Source: an uncultured Bacilli bacterium
Lineage (GTDB): Bacteria; Bacillota_I; Bacilli_A; RF39; UBA660
Length of the DNA: 10,821 bases
Assembly: GCA_934087065.1 (NCBI GenBank)
Contig: CAKOIS010000021.1
Coordinates: 1-10,821 of the forward strand
Direction: 5' to 3'
Of the stretch, positions 1 to 6,704 are shown piece by piece. The notes under the pieces are model-generated. The model was not told the origin of the DNA. It made no database searches and saw only the letters and a list, made by a program, of their open reading frames with translations. Position numbers and translations under genes: made by a program. Each line of letters opens with the position of its first letter. Position 1 is the first letter of the stretch.

Positions 1-23
1 TGCACAACACCTTATAAATCAAC

Positions 24-2516
24 TTATTTACCACAACATTGTTTATACTTCTTGCCTGAGCCACATGGACAAGGATCATTTCTACCAATTTTATTTTCTA
101 CCTTCTTAGGTGTCTTCTTAGTGCTTTCACTACTATCATTAGTCTTAATGTTCTTATTTTCATGTCTCTCTAAATTTTGTCTAACTTCAGCCTTAAGTAA
201 ATATGTAGTAATCTCTCTATTAGTTTCTTTAAGCATATTATCAAACATTTGAAAACCTTCTAAAGCATAAGCTTGAAGTGGATTAGTTTGAGCATATCCT
301 CTTAAACCAATACCTTCCTTAAGTTGTTCCATATTATCAAGTTGATTCATCCAATTTTTATCAAGCACTCTTAAAGTTATTGCTTTTTCAAAGTCATCTT
401 GAATTTCTTTAGGTACATCCTTAAGTTTCTCATTGTAATCTTTTACAACTATATCATAAATAGTATTTTGTACTTCATCTATACTCTTATTTTCTAAATC
501 TTTCTCAACTAACTTTTCACTCTTTAACAAATTAGAATTAAATATCTCGCATATATTAACAATATCATTATGAGTTAACACGTCTTCTGGTACAAAATGA
601 TCATTAACTGTCTCTACAACATAATCTTTAAATATAGTTAGAACTCTATCTCTAATACTATCCTTATCTAATATTTCATTTCTTCTTTCATAAACAATTT
701 CTCTTTGTTTACTAATAACATTATCATAGTCTAGTAATGCTTTTCTTCTATCATAGTTAAATCCTTCAACTCTCTTTTGACTACTTTCAATATTCTTACT
801 CATCATTTTATGTGTAATAGGAGTATCTTCAGTAAATCCAAGACTTAACATAACACCCTTAATCTTTTCACTACCAAACTTAACCATCAAATCGTCTTCC
901 ATAGAAATATAAAATCTTGTAGTACCAGGATCCCCTTGTCTACCTGCACGTCCACGAAGTTGATTATCAATACGTCTACTCTCATGCCTTTCACTGCCTA
1001 AAACAACAAGTCCGCCTAACTCTTTAACACCTTCTCCAAGCTTAATATCAGTACCACGTCCAGCCATATTTGTAGCAATTGTAACAGCACCCTTTTGTCC
1101 GGCATTCTCAATAATATGAGCCTCTCTTTCATGATTCTTAGCATTCAAAAGCTCATGTTTAATTCCTCTTTTATTAAGTAAATCACTTAACCTTTCAGAA
1201 CTCTCGATTGAAGCAGTACCGACAAGTATTGGTTGTCCAGTCTTATGAATTTCTTCTATAGTATTAGCAAGAGCATTAAATTTGCCTCTCATGTTAACGT
1301 ACACTAAATCTTCCATATCAACTCTTTTAACAGGCACATTAGTAGGTATTTCTATAACATACATATTATATATATTTCTAAACTCTTCTTCTTCAGTCTT
1401 AGCTGTACCTGTCATACCACTAAGTTTATTATACATTCTAAATAAATTTTGGAAAGTTATTGTAGCAAGTACCTTTGTCTCTTCATTTATCTTAACGCCT
1501 TCTTTAGCTTCAAGAGCCTGATGCAACCCATCACTATATTGTCTACCATGCATAAGTCTACCGGTAAATGAATCAACTATAATAATTTGATCATTTTGAA
1601 CTACATAATCAACATCTTTCTTAAATCCATAATTAGCAACAAGTGCTTTATCTAAATTGTGAACAAGTCCTGCATTACTAATATCATATAAGTTATCTAC
1701 ATTTAAAAGTTTTTCACACTTCTTAATACCTTCTTCAGTTAAAGTAACACCCCTAGTTTTCTCATCTAAATTATAGTCTTCACTCCTTAAACTCTTAGCA
1801 GTTTTATCAGCTAACTTATAAAGGTCCGCACTCTTGCTAACACCTCCACTTATAATTAATGGAGTTCTAGCTTCATCTATAAGTATTGAGTCAACTTCAT
1901 CAATGATTGCAAAGTTAAGTTTTCTTTGAACTCTATCTTCTTTTCTTACAACCATATTATCTCTTAAATAATCAAATCCAAGTTCATTATTAGTAGTATA
2001 TGTTATATCTTTAGAATAAGCTTCTCTCTTTTCTTCTCTAGACATATCTTTCTTGTTAACACCAACACTAATATCTAGGTAGTTATACACTTGTCCCATC
2101 CAATTAGCGTCTCTTTCGCTTAAGTACTCATTAACTGTAATAACATGTACCCCGTCCCCACTTAAAGCATTCAAATATGCTGGCATTGTACTAGTTAAAG
2201 TCTTACCTTCACCAGTTTTCATTTCAGCAATATTACCATAATGTATACAAATACCACCAATTACTTGAACTTTATATGGCTTTTCTCCAAGCACTCTATA
2301 AGCAGCTTCTCTAACAACTGCAAACGCTTCAACTAAAATATCATCTAGTGTCTCTCCCTCACTTAGTCTACTCTTAAACTCACTAGTTTTAGCTTTTAAT
2401 TCAAGTGGAGTTAATTTACTCATTTCACTATCTAAAGCTAATACTTGATCAGCCAATTCCTCAAACCTTTTTAATTCTTTATATTCATGGTCAAACATTT
2501 TTTTAAATATGTTCAT
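24..2516 (-). CDS. secA: Preprotein translocase ATPase SecA
   Basis: SecA is the ATP-driven motor that pushes unfolded preproteins through the SecYEG channel at the cytoplasmic membrane. Seen in the 830-residue product: the Walker A motif GEGKT at about residues 102-106, the DEAD-type Walker B DEVD at about 206-209 followed by the SecA signature ILIDEARTPLIISG, the helicase motif GRAGRQGDPG, and a C-terminal SEC-C zinc-binding tail with CPC and CC cysteines at about 816, 818, 827 and 828. Length is normal for a Firmicutes SecA1. The frame extends five codons upstream to a GTG at 2531, but that codon has no Shine-Dalgarno site, whereas the ATG at 2516 is preceded by GGTGAT, so I chose the ATG. 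hpf lies just upstream, the usual order; prfB commonly follows and would lie off the left edge. Identity is certain; only the start is open. Confidence 0.98.
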   Translation of the reverse strand: MNIFKKMFDHEYKELKRFEELADQVLALDSEMSKLTPLELKAKTSEFKSRLSEGETLDDILVEAFAVVREAAYRVLGEKPYKVQVIGGICIHYGNIAEMKTGEGKTLTSTMPAYLNALSGDGVHVITVNEYLSERDANWMGQVYNYLDISVGVNKKDMSREEKREAYSKDITYTTNNELGFDYLRDNMVVRKEDRVQRKLNFAIIDEVDSILIDEARTPLIISGGVSKSADLYKLADKTAKSLRSEDYNLDEKTRGVTLTEEGIKKCEKLLNVDNLYDISNAGLVHNLDKALVANYGFKKDVDYVVQNDQIIIVDSFTGRLMHGRQYSDGLHQALEAKEGVKINEETKVLATITFQNLFRMYNKLSGMTGTAKTEEEEFRNIYNMYVIEIPTNVPVKRVDMEDLVYVNMRGKFNALANTIEEIHKTGQPILVGTASIESSERLSDLLNKRGIKHELLNAKNHEREAHIIENAGQKGAVTIATNMAGRGTDIKLGEGVKELGGLVVLGSERHESRRIDNQLRGRAGRQGDPGTTRFYISMEDDLMVKFGSEKIKGVMLSLGFTEDTPITHKMMSKNIESSQKRVEGFNYDRRKALLDYDNVISKQREIVYERRNEILDKDSIRDRVLTIFKDYVVETVNDHFVPEDVLTHNDIVNICEIFNSNLLKSEKLVEKDLENKSIDEVQNTIYDIVVKDYNEKLKDVPKEIQDDFEKAITLRVLDKNWMNQLDNMEQLKEGIGLRGYAQTNPLQAYALEGFQMFDNMLKETNREITTYLLKAEVRQNLERHENKNIKTNDSSESTKKTPKKVENKIGRNDPCPCGSGKKYKQCCGK

Positions 2517-2536
2517 ATTATCACCGTCCACTTTCT

Positions 2537-2565
2537 ATTTTACCAAATTTAACCTAATAATAAAA
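2537..2565 (-). promoter_or_regulatory. Possible secA promoter (extended -10)
   Basis: On the minus strand, TAAAAT (2542-2537) is preceded by TTTGG, giving an extended -10 (TG-n). A -35 at 17 bp spacing (2565-2560, TTTTAT) is poor. Together with the hairpin terminator upstream, this suggests secA can be transcribed separately from hpf. Inferred from sequence only. Confidence 0.35.
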
Positions 2566-2588
2566 GTCTTTTCACAAAAATTACACAG

Positions 2589-2621
2589 AAAAAAAGAGTT
2601 ATTAATTAGTTTCAATAACTC
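2589..2621 (-). terminator. Intrinsic terminator after hpf
   Basis: The minus strand reads GAGTTATT, a 10-nt loop, AATAACTC, then seven T. The stem is a perfect 8 bp (arms 2614-2621 and 2596-2603), with the U-tract at 2595-2589. The hpf stop codon lies at the loop/stem border, so the 5' arm is inside the last hpf codons. It should end or attenuate hpf transcripts before secA. Confidence 0.75.
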
Positions 2622-3123
2622 CATATGCTCCATCAAGTCTCTTATATAGAACATTTACTTTTTCTGTTTTAATATCTTTAAACACAAAGAATGTATGCCC
2701 TAAAAGTTCCATCTGCATAATTGCTTCTTCTTCATCCATTGGTTTTAAGTAAACTTTCTTTCTTTTAACAACATCAAGTGGTTCCTCATCATCTATAATA
2801 TCTTCATCATAAACAATTTCTACTCTTTCTTTACTCATAAGTTTACTCTTAAACTTTCTCATTTGTTGTTCTAGTTTATCAACAGCTAAATCAATTGCCG
2901 CATACATATCACTATGTGATACTTCACTTCTTAAATCATAATTTATACTATTTATAGTAATTTCAACTTTTTGTTCTCTACCTCTAACACTAAAAATCAC
3001 TTTAATACTTACGTCTTCAGGCTTATCAAAATACTTTTCCATTCTGTCAATTTTACTTATTGCATAATCCCTAATTGCATCAGTAACAGCTAATTTGTCG
3101 CCTCTAATAAAATATTTCATCAT
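2602..3123 (-). CDS. hpf: Ribosome hibernation promoting factor, long form (HPF/RaiA)
   Basis: Long HPF binds the 30S subunit in slow growth or stress and pairs ribosomes into inactive 100S dimers. The 173-residue protein shows the two expected parts: an N-terminal S30AE/RaiA domain (about residues 2-100, starting MKYFIRGDKLAVTDAIRDYAI with later AAIDLAVDKLEQQMRKFK), a charged linker (about 103-118), and the C-terminal dimerisation domain (about 119-170, KKVYLKPMDEEEAIMQMELLGHTFFVF then YKRLDGAYGVI). The length is just below the common long-form size. GGGAG sits 7 nt before the chosen ATG; a second ATG follows directly, so the start could shift by one codon. Its place just upstream of secA is the common Firmicutes arrangement. 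Classic sigma-H or sigma-B motifs were not seen upstream. Confidence 0.96.
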   Translation of the reverse strand: MMKYFIRGDKLAVTDAIRDYAISKIDRMEKYFDKPEDVSIKVIFSVRGREQKVEITINSINYDLRSEVSHSDMYAAIDLAVDKLEQQMRKFKSKLMSKERVEIVYDEDIIDDEEPLDVVKRKKVYLKPMDEEEAIMQMELLGHTFFVFKDIKTEKVNVLYKRLDGAYGVIETN

Positions 3124-3142
3124 TCATCATCTCCCTATTAAT

Positions 3143-3148
3143 ATTCTA
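3143..3148 (-). promoter_or_regulatory. Candidate hpf -10 element (extended)
   Basis: The minus strand reads TTGTGGTAGAAT, i.e. a TG-n extended -10 (TAGAAT, 3148-3143), about 20 nt upstream of the hpf start. The upstream 17-bp position has no good -35 and is occupied by the U-tract of the csp terminator. The implied leader is only about 13 nt. Confidence 0.4.
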
Positions 3149-3160
3149 CCACAAAAGAAA

Positions 3161-3182
3161 GAAAAAAACTACACTCTGTAGT
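3161..3182 (-). terminator. Intrinsic terminator of the csp transcript
   Basis: The minus strand reads ACTACA, loop GAG, TGTAGT, then seven T and more T-rich sequence. The 6-bp stem (3182-3177 with 3173-3168) plus U-tract (3167-3161) is a textbook rho-independent terminator. It ends transcripts coming from the cold-shock gene about 110-130 nt past its stop codon. Confidence 0.85.
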
Positions 3183-3289
3183 CATTCCCTAGATAATTTT
3201 ACACTTCCTCAGTTTCTGTGTAAAATCTATTAACTAGTCTAAACGTCATCCTCGATTATTTTCCTTTCTTTAATGTTCCACCTAATATT
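3183..3289 (-). other. Structured csp 3' UTR or small RNA candidate
   Basis: This stretch lies between the csp stop codon and its terminator. It contains a perfect 9-bp inverted repeat (3196-3204 with 3218-3226, 13-nt loop) that extends by three more pairs across a bulge. With the terminator hairpin it makes a two-stem 3' end. It could be an ordinary stabilising 3' UTR, a 3'-UTR-derived small RNA, or part of a raiA-type RNA, which is known upstream of hpf/raiA genes in Clostridia. I cannot decide from sequence, and no obvious internal promoter is seen. Confidence 0.4.
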
Positions 3290-3517
3290 TTAAACCCTTG
3301 TTAGTTCAACTTCTTTAACTTGAACTGCTTGCTTACCTTTTGATGTATCAATTAACGTAAATTCTACTACATCGCCTTCTTTTAATGACTTATACCCATC
3401 TTGTTCAATAGCCGAATAATGCACAAATACATCTTCTCCAACACCAGCACCTGAGTCAATAAATCCATAACCTTTTTGATTATTGAACCACTTGACTATA
3501 CCTTTTCTAGTATTCAT
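3290..3517 (-). CDS. csp: Cold-shock domain protein (CspA/B family)
   Basis: This is a single cold-shock domain protein of 75 residues that binds single-stranded RNA/DNA and keeps mRNA unfolded, typically at low temperature or in stationary phase. Both nucleic-acid-binding motifs are visible: RNP-1 KGYGFI at residues 15-20 and RNP-2 VFVHYSAI at 30-37, after the usual GIVKWFN start. An in-frame GTG at 3529 would add four residues, but the GAGAGGTG ribosome site sits at proper spacing before the ATG at 3517 and would overlap the GTG, so the ATG is preferred. The leader appears to be about 60 nt, shorter than the long cold-responsive leader of E. coli cspA. It is a monocistronic gene, divergent from agrB. 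Whether it is cold-induced cannot be told. Confidence 0.96.
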   Translation of the reverse strand: MNTRKGIVKWFNNQKGYGFIDSGAGVGEDVFVHYSAIEQDGYKSLKEGDVVEFTLIDTSKGKQAVQVKEVELTRV

Positions 3518-3584
3518 AACTCTTAACACCTCTCTTCCTCTAAATTTTCATAACACAACATGTCTTTTAACTTGCTGTAGTTAC

Positions 3585-3590
3585 ATCATA
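3585..3590 (-). promoter_or_regulatory. csp extended -10 element
   Basis: The minus strand reads TGTGGTATGAT, with TATGAT as -10 preceded by TG-n. No convincing -35 lies 17 bp upstream, so it would be an extended -10 promoter. The predicted start near 3578 gives a leader of about 60 nt. Confidence 0.5.
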
Positions 3591-3621
3591 CCACATTTCA
3601 ATTTAGAAAACAGCATTTTTG

Positions 3622-3652
3622 CGTAAAATGTTCAAAATCGTGCTTCAACTGT
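3622..3652 (-). promoter_or_regulatory. Candidate AgrA (LytTR) binding direct repeats
   Basis: On the minus strand ACAGTTGAAG (3652-3643) closely resembles the S. aureus AgrA half-site ACAGTTAAG. A second copy, ACATTTTACG (3631-3622), matches 7 of 10 positions and starts exactly 21 bp away, two helical turns, the spacing known for AgrA sites. The pair ends 4 bp before a TTGACG -35 element facing agrB, as expected for an activator. The second half-site is weak, so this is an inference. Note it also lies upstream of the divergent csp promoter. Confidence 0.5.
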
Positions 3653-3655
3653 ATT

Positions 3656-3687
3656 TTGACGTGAACAAATATATCGTTTTTCATATA
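3656..3687 (+). promoter_or_regulatory. Likely agrBD promoter with poor -10
   Basis: TTGACG at 3656-3661 is a good -35. The best -10-like sequences downstream (TTCATA at 3680, CATATA at 3682, TATAAA at 3684) need spacers of 18, 20 and 22 bp. A strong -35 with a long spacer is typical of activator-dependent agr promoters (S. aureus P2 has a 20-bp spacer). The predicted leader to agrB is about 75 nt. Confidence 0.45.
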
Positions 3688-3769
3688 AATAATTAAAGAA
3701 ATAAAAGAATACTATCAAAAACTAAAATATTACAAAAAAAGATTTATAATGTTCTCGGAAGTGATAAAT

Positions 3770-4372
3770 ATGAAAGGCCTTATAATCAATTCCTTAATGA
3801 ATAACATAACACGGTATAACAACTATGACAAGGAACAATTAGAAATAATAAGATATGGATTAGCTAGCCTATACTTAAATATTACTAAGACACTTGTTAT
3901 ATTTGGAATATCATATTTGTTAGGAAATTTGAAAACACTTCTAATATTAATGGGACTTTATACTATATTAAGATTAACTGTATTTGGAGTGCATGCTAAA
4001 AGAAGTATAGACTGTTGGATAAGTAGCAGTATTATATTCTTACTAGTTCCATACATTTGTGAAACCTTATATATAGATATCAAAGTTAAAATAGTATTAT
4101 CAATTACCTCAATAATACTATTTGCCTTCTTTGCCCCTGCAGACACAAAGAAACGACCATTAATAAATAAAAAAAGAAGAACCATTTTTAAAACAATTAG
4201 CTTGATAAATGGAACCATATATACAATGATGTTCTTTATTGTAAGAAACAATACTTTATCAAACTGTATACTATTTTCACTACTTATCGCGGTATTTGTT
4301 ATCTTACCCATAACTTACAAAATATTTGGAGTAAGTTATAATAATTATAAATATTATAAGAAGGGAGAATGA
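3770..4372 (+). CDS. agrB: AgrB-type cysteine protease / peptide exporter
   Basis: AgrB is a membrane-embedded cysteine endopeptidase that cuts the C-terminal tail of AgrD and helps form the thiolactone autoinducing peptide. The 200-residue product is hydrophobic with about five to six membrane segments. It has the family catalytic pair: His75 in FGVHAKRS and Cys82 in SIDCW, seven residues apart exactly as in S. aureus AgrB (His77/Cys84). The frame opens at an ATG at 3749 without a ribosome site; the second ATG at 3770 has GGAAGTG 6 nt upstream and starts MKGLIINSL, the expected amphipathic N-terminus, so I chose it. agrD follows after 4 nt, so the two are co-translated. The convergent orientation towards agrC is unusual. 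Identity is firm from motif and context. Confidence 0.95.
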   Translation: MKGLIINSLMNNITRYNNYDKEQLEIIRYGLASLYLNITKTLVIFGISYLLGNLKTLLILMGLYTILRLTVFGVHAKRSIDCWISSSIIFLLVPYICETLYIDIKVKIVLSITSIILFAFFAPADTKKRPLINKKRRTIFKTISLINGTIYTMMFFIVRNNTLSNCILFSLLIAVFVILPITYKIFGVSYNNYKYYKKGE

Positions 4373-4376
4373 TAAT

Positions 4377-4496
4377 ATGAAATTATTTGCAAATTTATTA
4401 GGTATGTTAGGTGGGCTTATTGGTAAAACTACTTCAGGAGCTTGCATATGGAGTTTCCTAGACGAAGAAGAAATGCCAGAAAGTCTAATTAAATAA
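4377..4496 (+). CDS. agrD: AgrD-type cyclic autoinducing peptide precursor (39 aa)
   Basis: This is a small precursor of the quorum-sensing peptide. The 39 residues divide as AgrD does: an amphipathic, membrane-binding N-terminus (MKLFANLLGMLGGLIGKTT), a core with a single cysteine (SGACIWSFL, Cys23), and an acidic tail with the conserved proline (DEEEMPESLIK). The tail aligns with S. aureus DEVEVPKEL if AgrB cuts after Leu28, giving a six-residue ring CIWSFL; cutting after Phe27 gives the more usual five-residue ring CIWSF, comparable to CLWFT in C. perfringens. The ATG has the GGGAG of AAGGGAGAATGA upstream, and lies 4 nt after the agrB stop. Role is secure from position and shape; the exact mature peptide is inferred. 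Confidence 0.93.
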   Translation: MKLFANLLGMLGGLIGKTTSGACIWSFLDEEEMPESLIK

Positions 4497-4509
4497 TCGT
4501 AATCGTTTT

Positions 4510-4536
4510 AAAACTCTAGATTTTGTCTAGAGTTTT
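4510..4536 (+). terminator. agrBD terminator, shared with convergent agrC
   Basis: A perfect 11-bp stem, AAAACTCTAGA / TCTAGAGTTTT with loop TTTTG, is followed on the plus strand by ATTTTTAA. The stem ends in A/T on both sides, so it can act in both directions, although the minus-strand U-tract is short. The agrC stop codon (4527-4529) lies inside the stem. Confidence 0.85.
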
Positions 4537-5828
4537 ATTTTTAATATAGAAGTAAATAATTTATCCTCTTCATTAATACTTTGTTCAAATTTTAATTCTT
4601 TTGTTTCATCAACAATTCTATTTAAAATAGTAAGTCCATAACCATGATTTTTGCCTTTTGTAGTATAACCTTTCTTCTTAATTCCATCTTTATCTATTAT
4701 TCCAGAATAGCTGTTATCAATTTCAACACATAAATCTTCATTTTCAGTATAAACAGAAACAACGAGTTTCTTTTTGTCACTATCTACACACGCATCAATT
4801 GCATTATCCATAAGTATTCCTAGAATTTTACATACTTTGTAATATAATTCTTTGTCCATTACTTCAAATTTAGCATAATCTACACCATTAACAACTGTAT
4901 CAAAATTGATTTCATTCTCATTAATAAAAGCAATTTTATAATAAATCATACCTTTAACACCAGTAGGTAATTTAGCTAAACTTGTATATTTTTTAAATTT
5001 CTTAGTATCGTATTGTCTTATTATACCATCTAAAGTTCTAGTAAATTCACTAGAATTTTTATCAGCAATACTTCTTAAAATTAACAAATCATTTAACATC
5101 TCATGCCTATTCTCACTAGTTTGATTTAAAACACTTTCATATTCGTGCATTAATACTTGTAATTGTTGTTTCTCATTTTCAACTTCTTTATTATTAAAAT
5201 ATTGATATACCATTACAGAAACCATTAAACATAAAAATATAACTATAGTAATTAAAGATACAAAACTAACAAACGAAGCATGTAATCTATACTCAAAACC
5301 TACACACCATAAAGTAATTAGTAACAGTATTGCAAATGTAGTTAAAATCTTAGCTTCTTTCTTCATAATCATTGATAAAAATTTATTAAGTAAACTAACA
5401 AAGTAATTAATTTTAAATAAGCCAAACATTAGGATAGAATTTAATAGTGTGCCTAATGCTTTTAACAAATTAATAACATCAGGATTAGACGGTACAGTCA
5501 AATTCATGAGAATTAAAGAAGAAACTATATCAGTTATAAACATCAAAATATATATAAGTATAGTTTTAAACAATATAAGATATAAATACTTTTCTTTGTA
5601 ATTACAGTAAAATAAACCAACCATTAACAAGTAAATCAAAACAAATTTGACGCTTGTCGTTACAAAGAAATTGACAAGTAGCATAAAAATTGAAAAGATA
5701 GATATAGAAATAACACATTTAATCTTATTACTCTTTCTTTCAACACCAGTCTTAGAATAGCACCATACTAACACTGCTAAATTCAACAATATTGACAAAT
5801 AACAAGCCAAATAACCTACAAAATTCAT
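4527..5828 (-). CDS. agrC: AgrC-type sensor histidine kinase (HPK10, GHKL ATPase)
   Basis: This is a membrane receptor kinase that senses the cyclic AgrD-derived peptide and phosphorylates AgrA. Of 433 residues, about 1-208 form six to seven membrane helices. A coiled linker (about 212-240) leads to the phospho-acceptor region ENRHEMLNDLL with His242. The C-terminal ATP-binding domain shows the N-box LMDNAIDA (Asn342) and the G-box GKNHGYGLTILNRIVDE (about 392-408), the form seen in AgrC/ComD-type kinases rather than classical HATPases. The ATG overlaps the agrA stop in ATGA, and GAGGGA lies 5 nt upstream, so the two are translationally coupled. Gene order agrA-agrC is reversed relative to the S. 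aureus agrC-agrA order. The peptide specificity cannot be read from sequence, but the neighbouring agrBD makes the partner clear. Confidence 0.93.
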   Translation of the reverse strand: MNFVGYLACYLSILLNLAVLVWCYSKTGVERKSNKIKCVISISIFSIFMLLVNFFVTTSVKFVLIYLLMVGLFYCNYKEKYLYLILFKTILIYILMFITDIVSSLILMNLTVPSNPDVINLLKALGTLLNSILMFGLFKINYFVSLLNKFLSMIMKKEAKILTTFAILLLITLWCVGFEYRLHASFVSFVSLITIVIFLCLMVSVMVYQYFNNKEVENEKQQLQVLMHEYESVLNQTSENRHEMLNDLLILRSIADKNSSEFTRTLDGIIRQYDTKKFKKYTSLAKLPTGVKGMIYYKIAFINENEINFDTVVNGVDYAKFEVMDKELYYKVCKILGILMDNAIDACVDSDKKKLVVSVYTENEDLCVEIDNSYSGIIDKDGIKKKGYTTKGKNHGYGLTILNRIVDETKELKFEQSINEEDKLFTSILKIKL

Positions 5829-6559
5829 TTATCCCTCAACTCCATAATCTCATTTAACTCTTTTTTATGCGTTCTAGATATCAAAGGTTCTCGACTACCA
5901 TTATCAAATATAACGTAATAATCATCCCAGTCATAAGCTTCCACTCTGTCAGTATTCAGAATATAAGACTTATGACTATATCTGAACTCTAATGGCAATA
6001 AACCATAAACTTTATGTAATGGCAAGTTAATTGGAATTATGTTTTTATCAGTTACAACCACACTCTTTCTATCAACTGTATCTCTATAAATATATAGAAT
6101 ATCATTACAATTAATACAATAAGTTTTACCAGCTCTGTTAATTTTCAACGTATCATTAATTTGTAATTGTTGGAAACAAATCTTAAATATTTGTCTCAAC
6201 TCAAGTTCAGGATTTACTTGTTTATCAACAAAATCTAATATTTGTAGTCTTGATTTAAACACGTCAAGTGCCTCTTTCCCATTAACGCTCAAGAAAACTA
6301 TAGGACTAGTCCAGTCATATTGACGAATTATTCTAGCAGCATCTACTCCATTAGTAAGTGAATCTACTCCTAAATCATAATCTAAAATATAGATATTCTT
6401 AAATACATTTCTCTTAACAAAACCAGTAAACTTAGAACTAATCTTTGAAAATCCATAAATTTCATACTCAAATGTCTTACCAACCATGTACTTCTTAATA
6501 TACTTCTTAGTAATTCTTAAATGCCTCTTATTATCTTCCATAATAACAAAATTTATCAT
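5825..6559 (-). CDS. agrA: AgrA-type LytTR response regulator
   Basis: This is a transcription activator that receives phosphate from AgrC and binds direct-repeat promoter sites. The 244-residue product has a receiver domain (about 1-120) with acidic pocket Glu8-Asp9, phospho-acceptor Asp60 in IYILDYDLG (the same place as Asp59 in S. aureus AgrA), and Lys113. It is followed by a LytTR DNA-binding domain (about 130-240: DILYIYRDTVDRKSVVV, FRYSHKSYILNTDRVE, REPLISRTHKKEL). The frame is open further upstream to 6676, but those residues look like translated leader; the ATG at 6559 has GGGGAGAG at good spacing and begins the canonical receiver start, so it was chosen. A likely target is the repeat pair upstream of agrB; other targets are unknown. 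Confidence 0.93.
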   Translation of the reverse strand: MINFVIMEDNKRHLRITKKYIKKYMVGKTFEYEIYGFSKISSKFTGFVKRNVFKNIYILDYDLGVDSLTNGVDAARIIRQYDWTSPIVFLSVNGKEALDVFKSRLQILDFVDKQVNPELELRQIFKICFQQLQINDTLKINRAGKTYCINCNDILYIYRDTVDRKSVVVTDKNIIPINLPLHKVYGLLPLEFRYSHKSYILNTDRVEAYDWDDYYVIFDNGSREPLISRTHKKELNEIMELRDK

Positions 6560-6605
6560 TTTCTCATCTCTCCCCACCAAATATATTTTTACATCACATA
6601 TATAC

Positions 6606-6611
6606 ATAATA
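6606..6611 (-). promoter_or_regulatory. agrAC extended -10 element
   Basis: The minus strand reads TTGTGGTATTATG, i.e. TG-n followed by TATTAT (6611-6606). No clear -35 is present. The predicted start near 6599 leaves a leader of about 40 nt before agrA. It suggests basal, constitutive expression of receptor and regulator separate from agrBD. Confidence 0.5.
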
Positions 6612-6674
6612 CCACAATTTTCAAAATAATAAAGTCTTTTTTGAAAATTTTTCCAAAAAACTTCATTTTTCAAC

Positions 6675-6704
6675 AAAAAAAATCAACTTTTTTTATAAAG
6701 TTGA
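6675..6704 (-). terminator. Intrinsic terminator after the spoIIQ-like gene
   Basis: The minus strand reads TCAACTTT, a 6-nt loop, AAAGTTGA, then eight T. The stem is a perfect 8 bp (6704-6697 with 6690-6683). It begins directly after the stop codon of the upstream gene and insulates agrA from the spo genes. Confidence 0.88.

Noticed and set aside
1..23. Start of prfB at the left edge
   Set aside because: prfB often follows secA, but only 23 bases remain and no clear ribosome site with a start codon can be defined.
52..252. Plus-strand open frame across the secA 3' end
   Set aside because: It lies antisense to conserved secA sequence encoding the C-terminal tail; the same holds for the plus-strand frame at 1282-1521.
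3123..3180. Sigma-H or sigma-B promoter for hpf
   Set aside because: A GAAT-like -10 is present but no AGGA-type or GTTT-type upstream box stands at the right distance; the space is a poly-T terminator tail.
3958..4311. Minus-strand frame opposite agrB
   Set aside because: It is an antisense shadow of a conserved AgrB with intact catalytic His and Cys; no own ribosome site.
6560..6676. 39-residue N-terminal extension of AgrA
   Set aside because: The extension contains the extended -10 and leader, lacks a receiver-like sequence, and the ATG at 6559 has a good ribosome site and canonical start.
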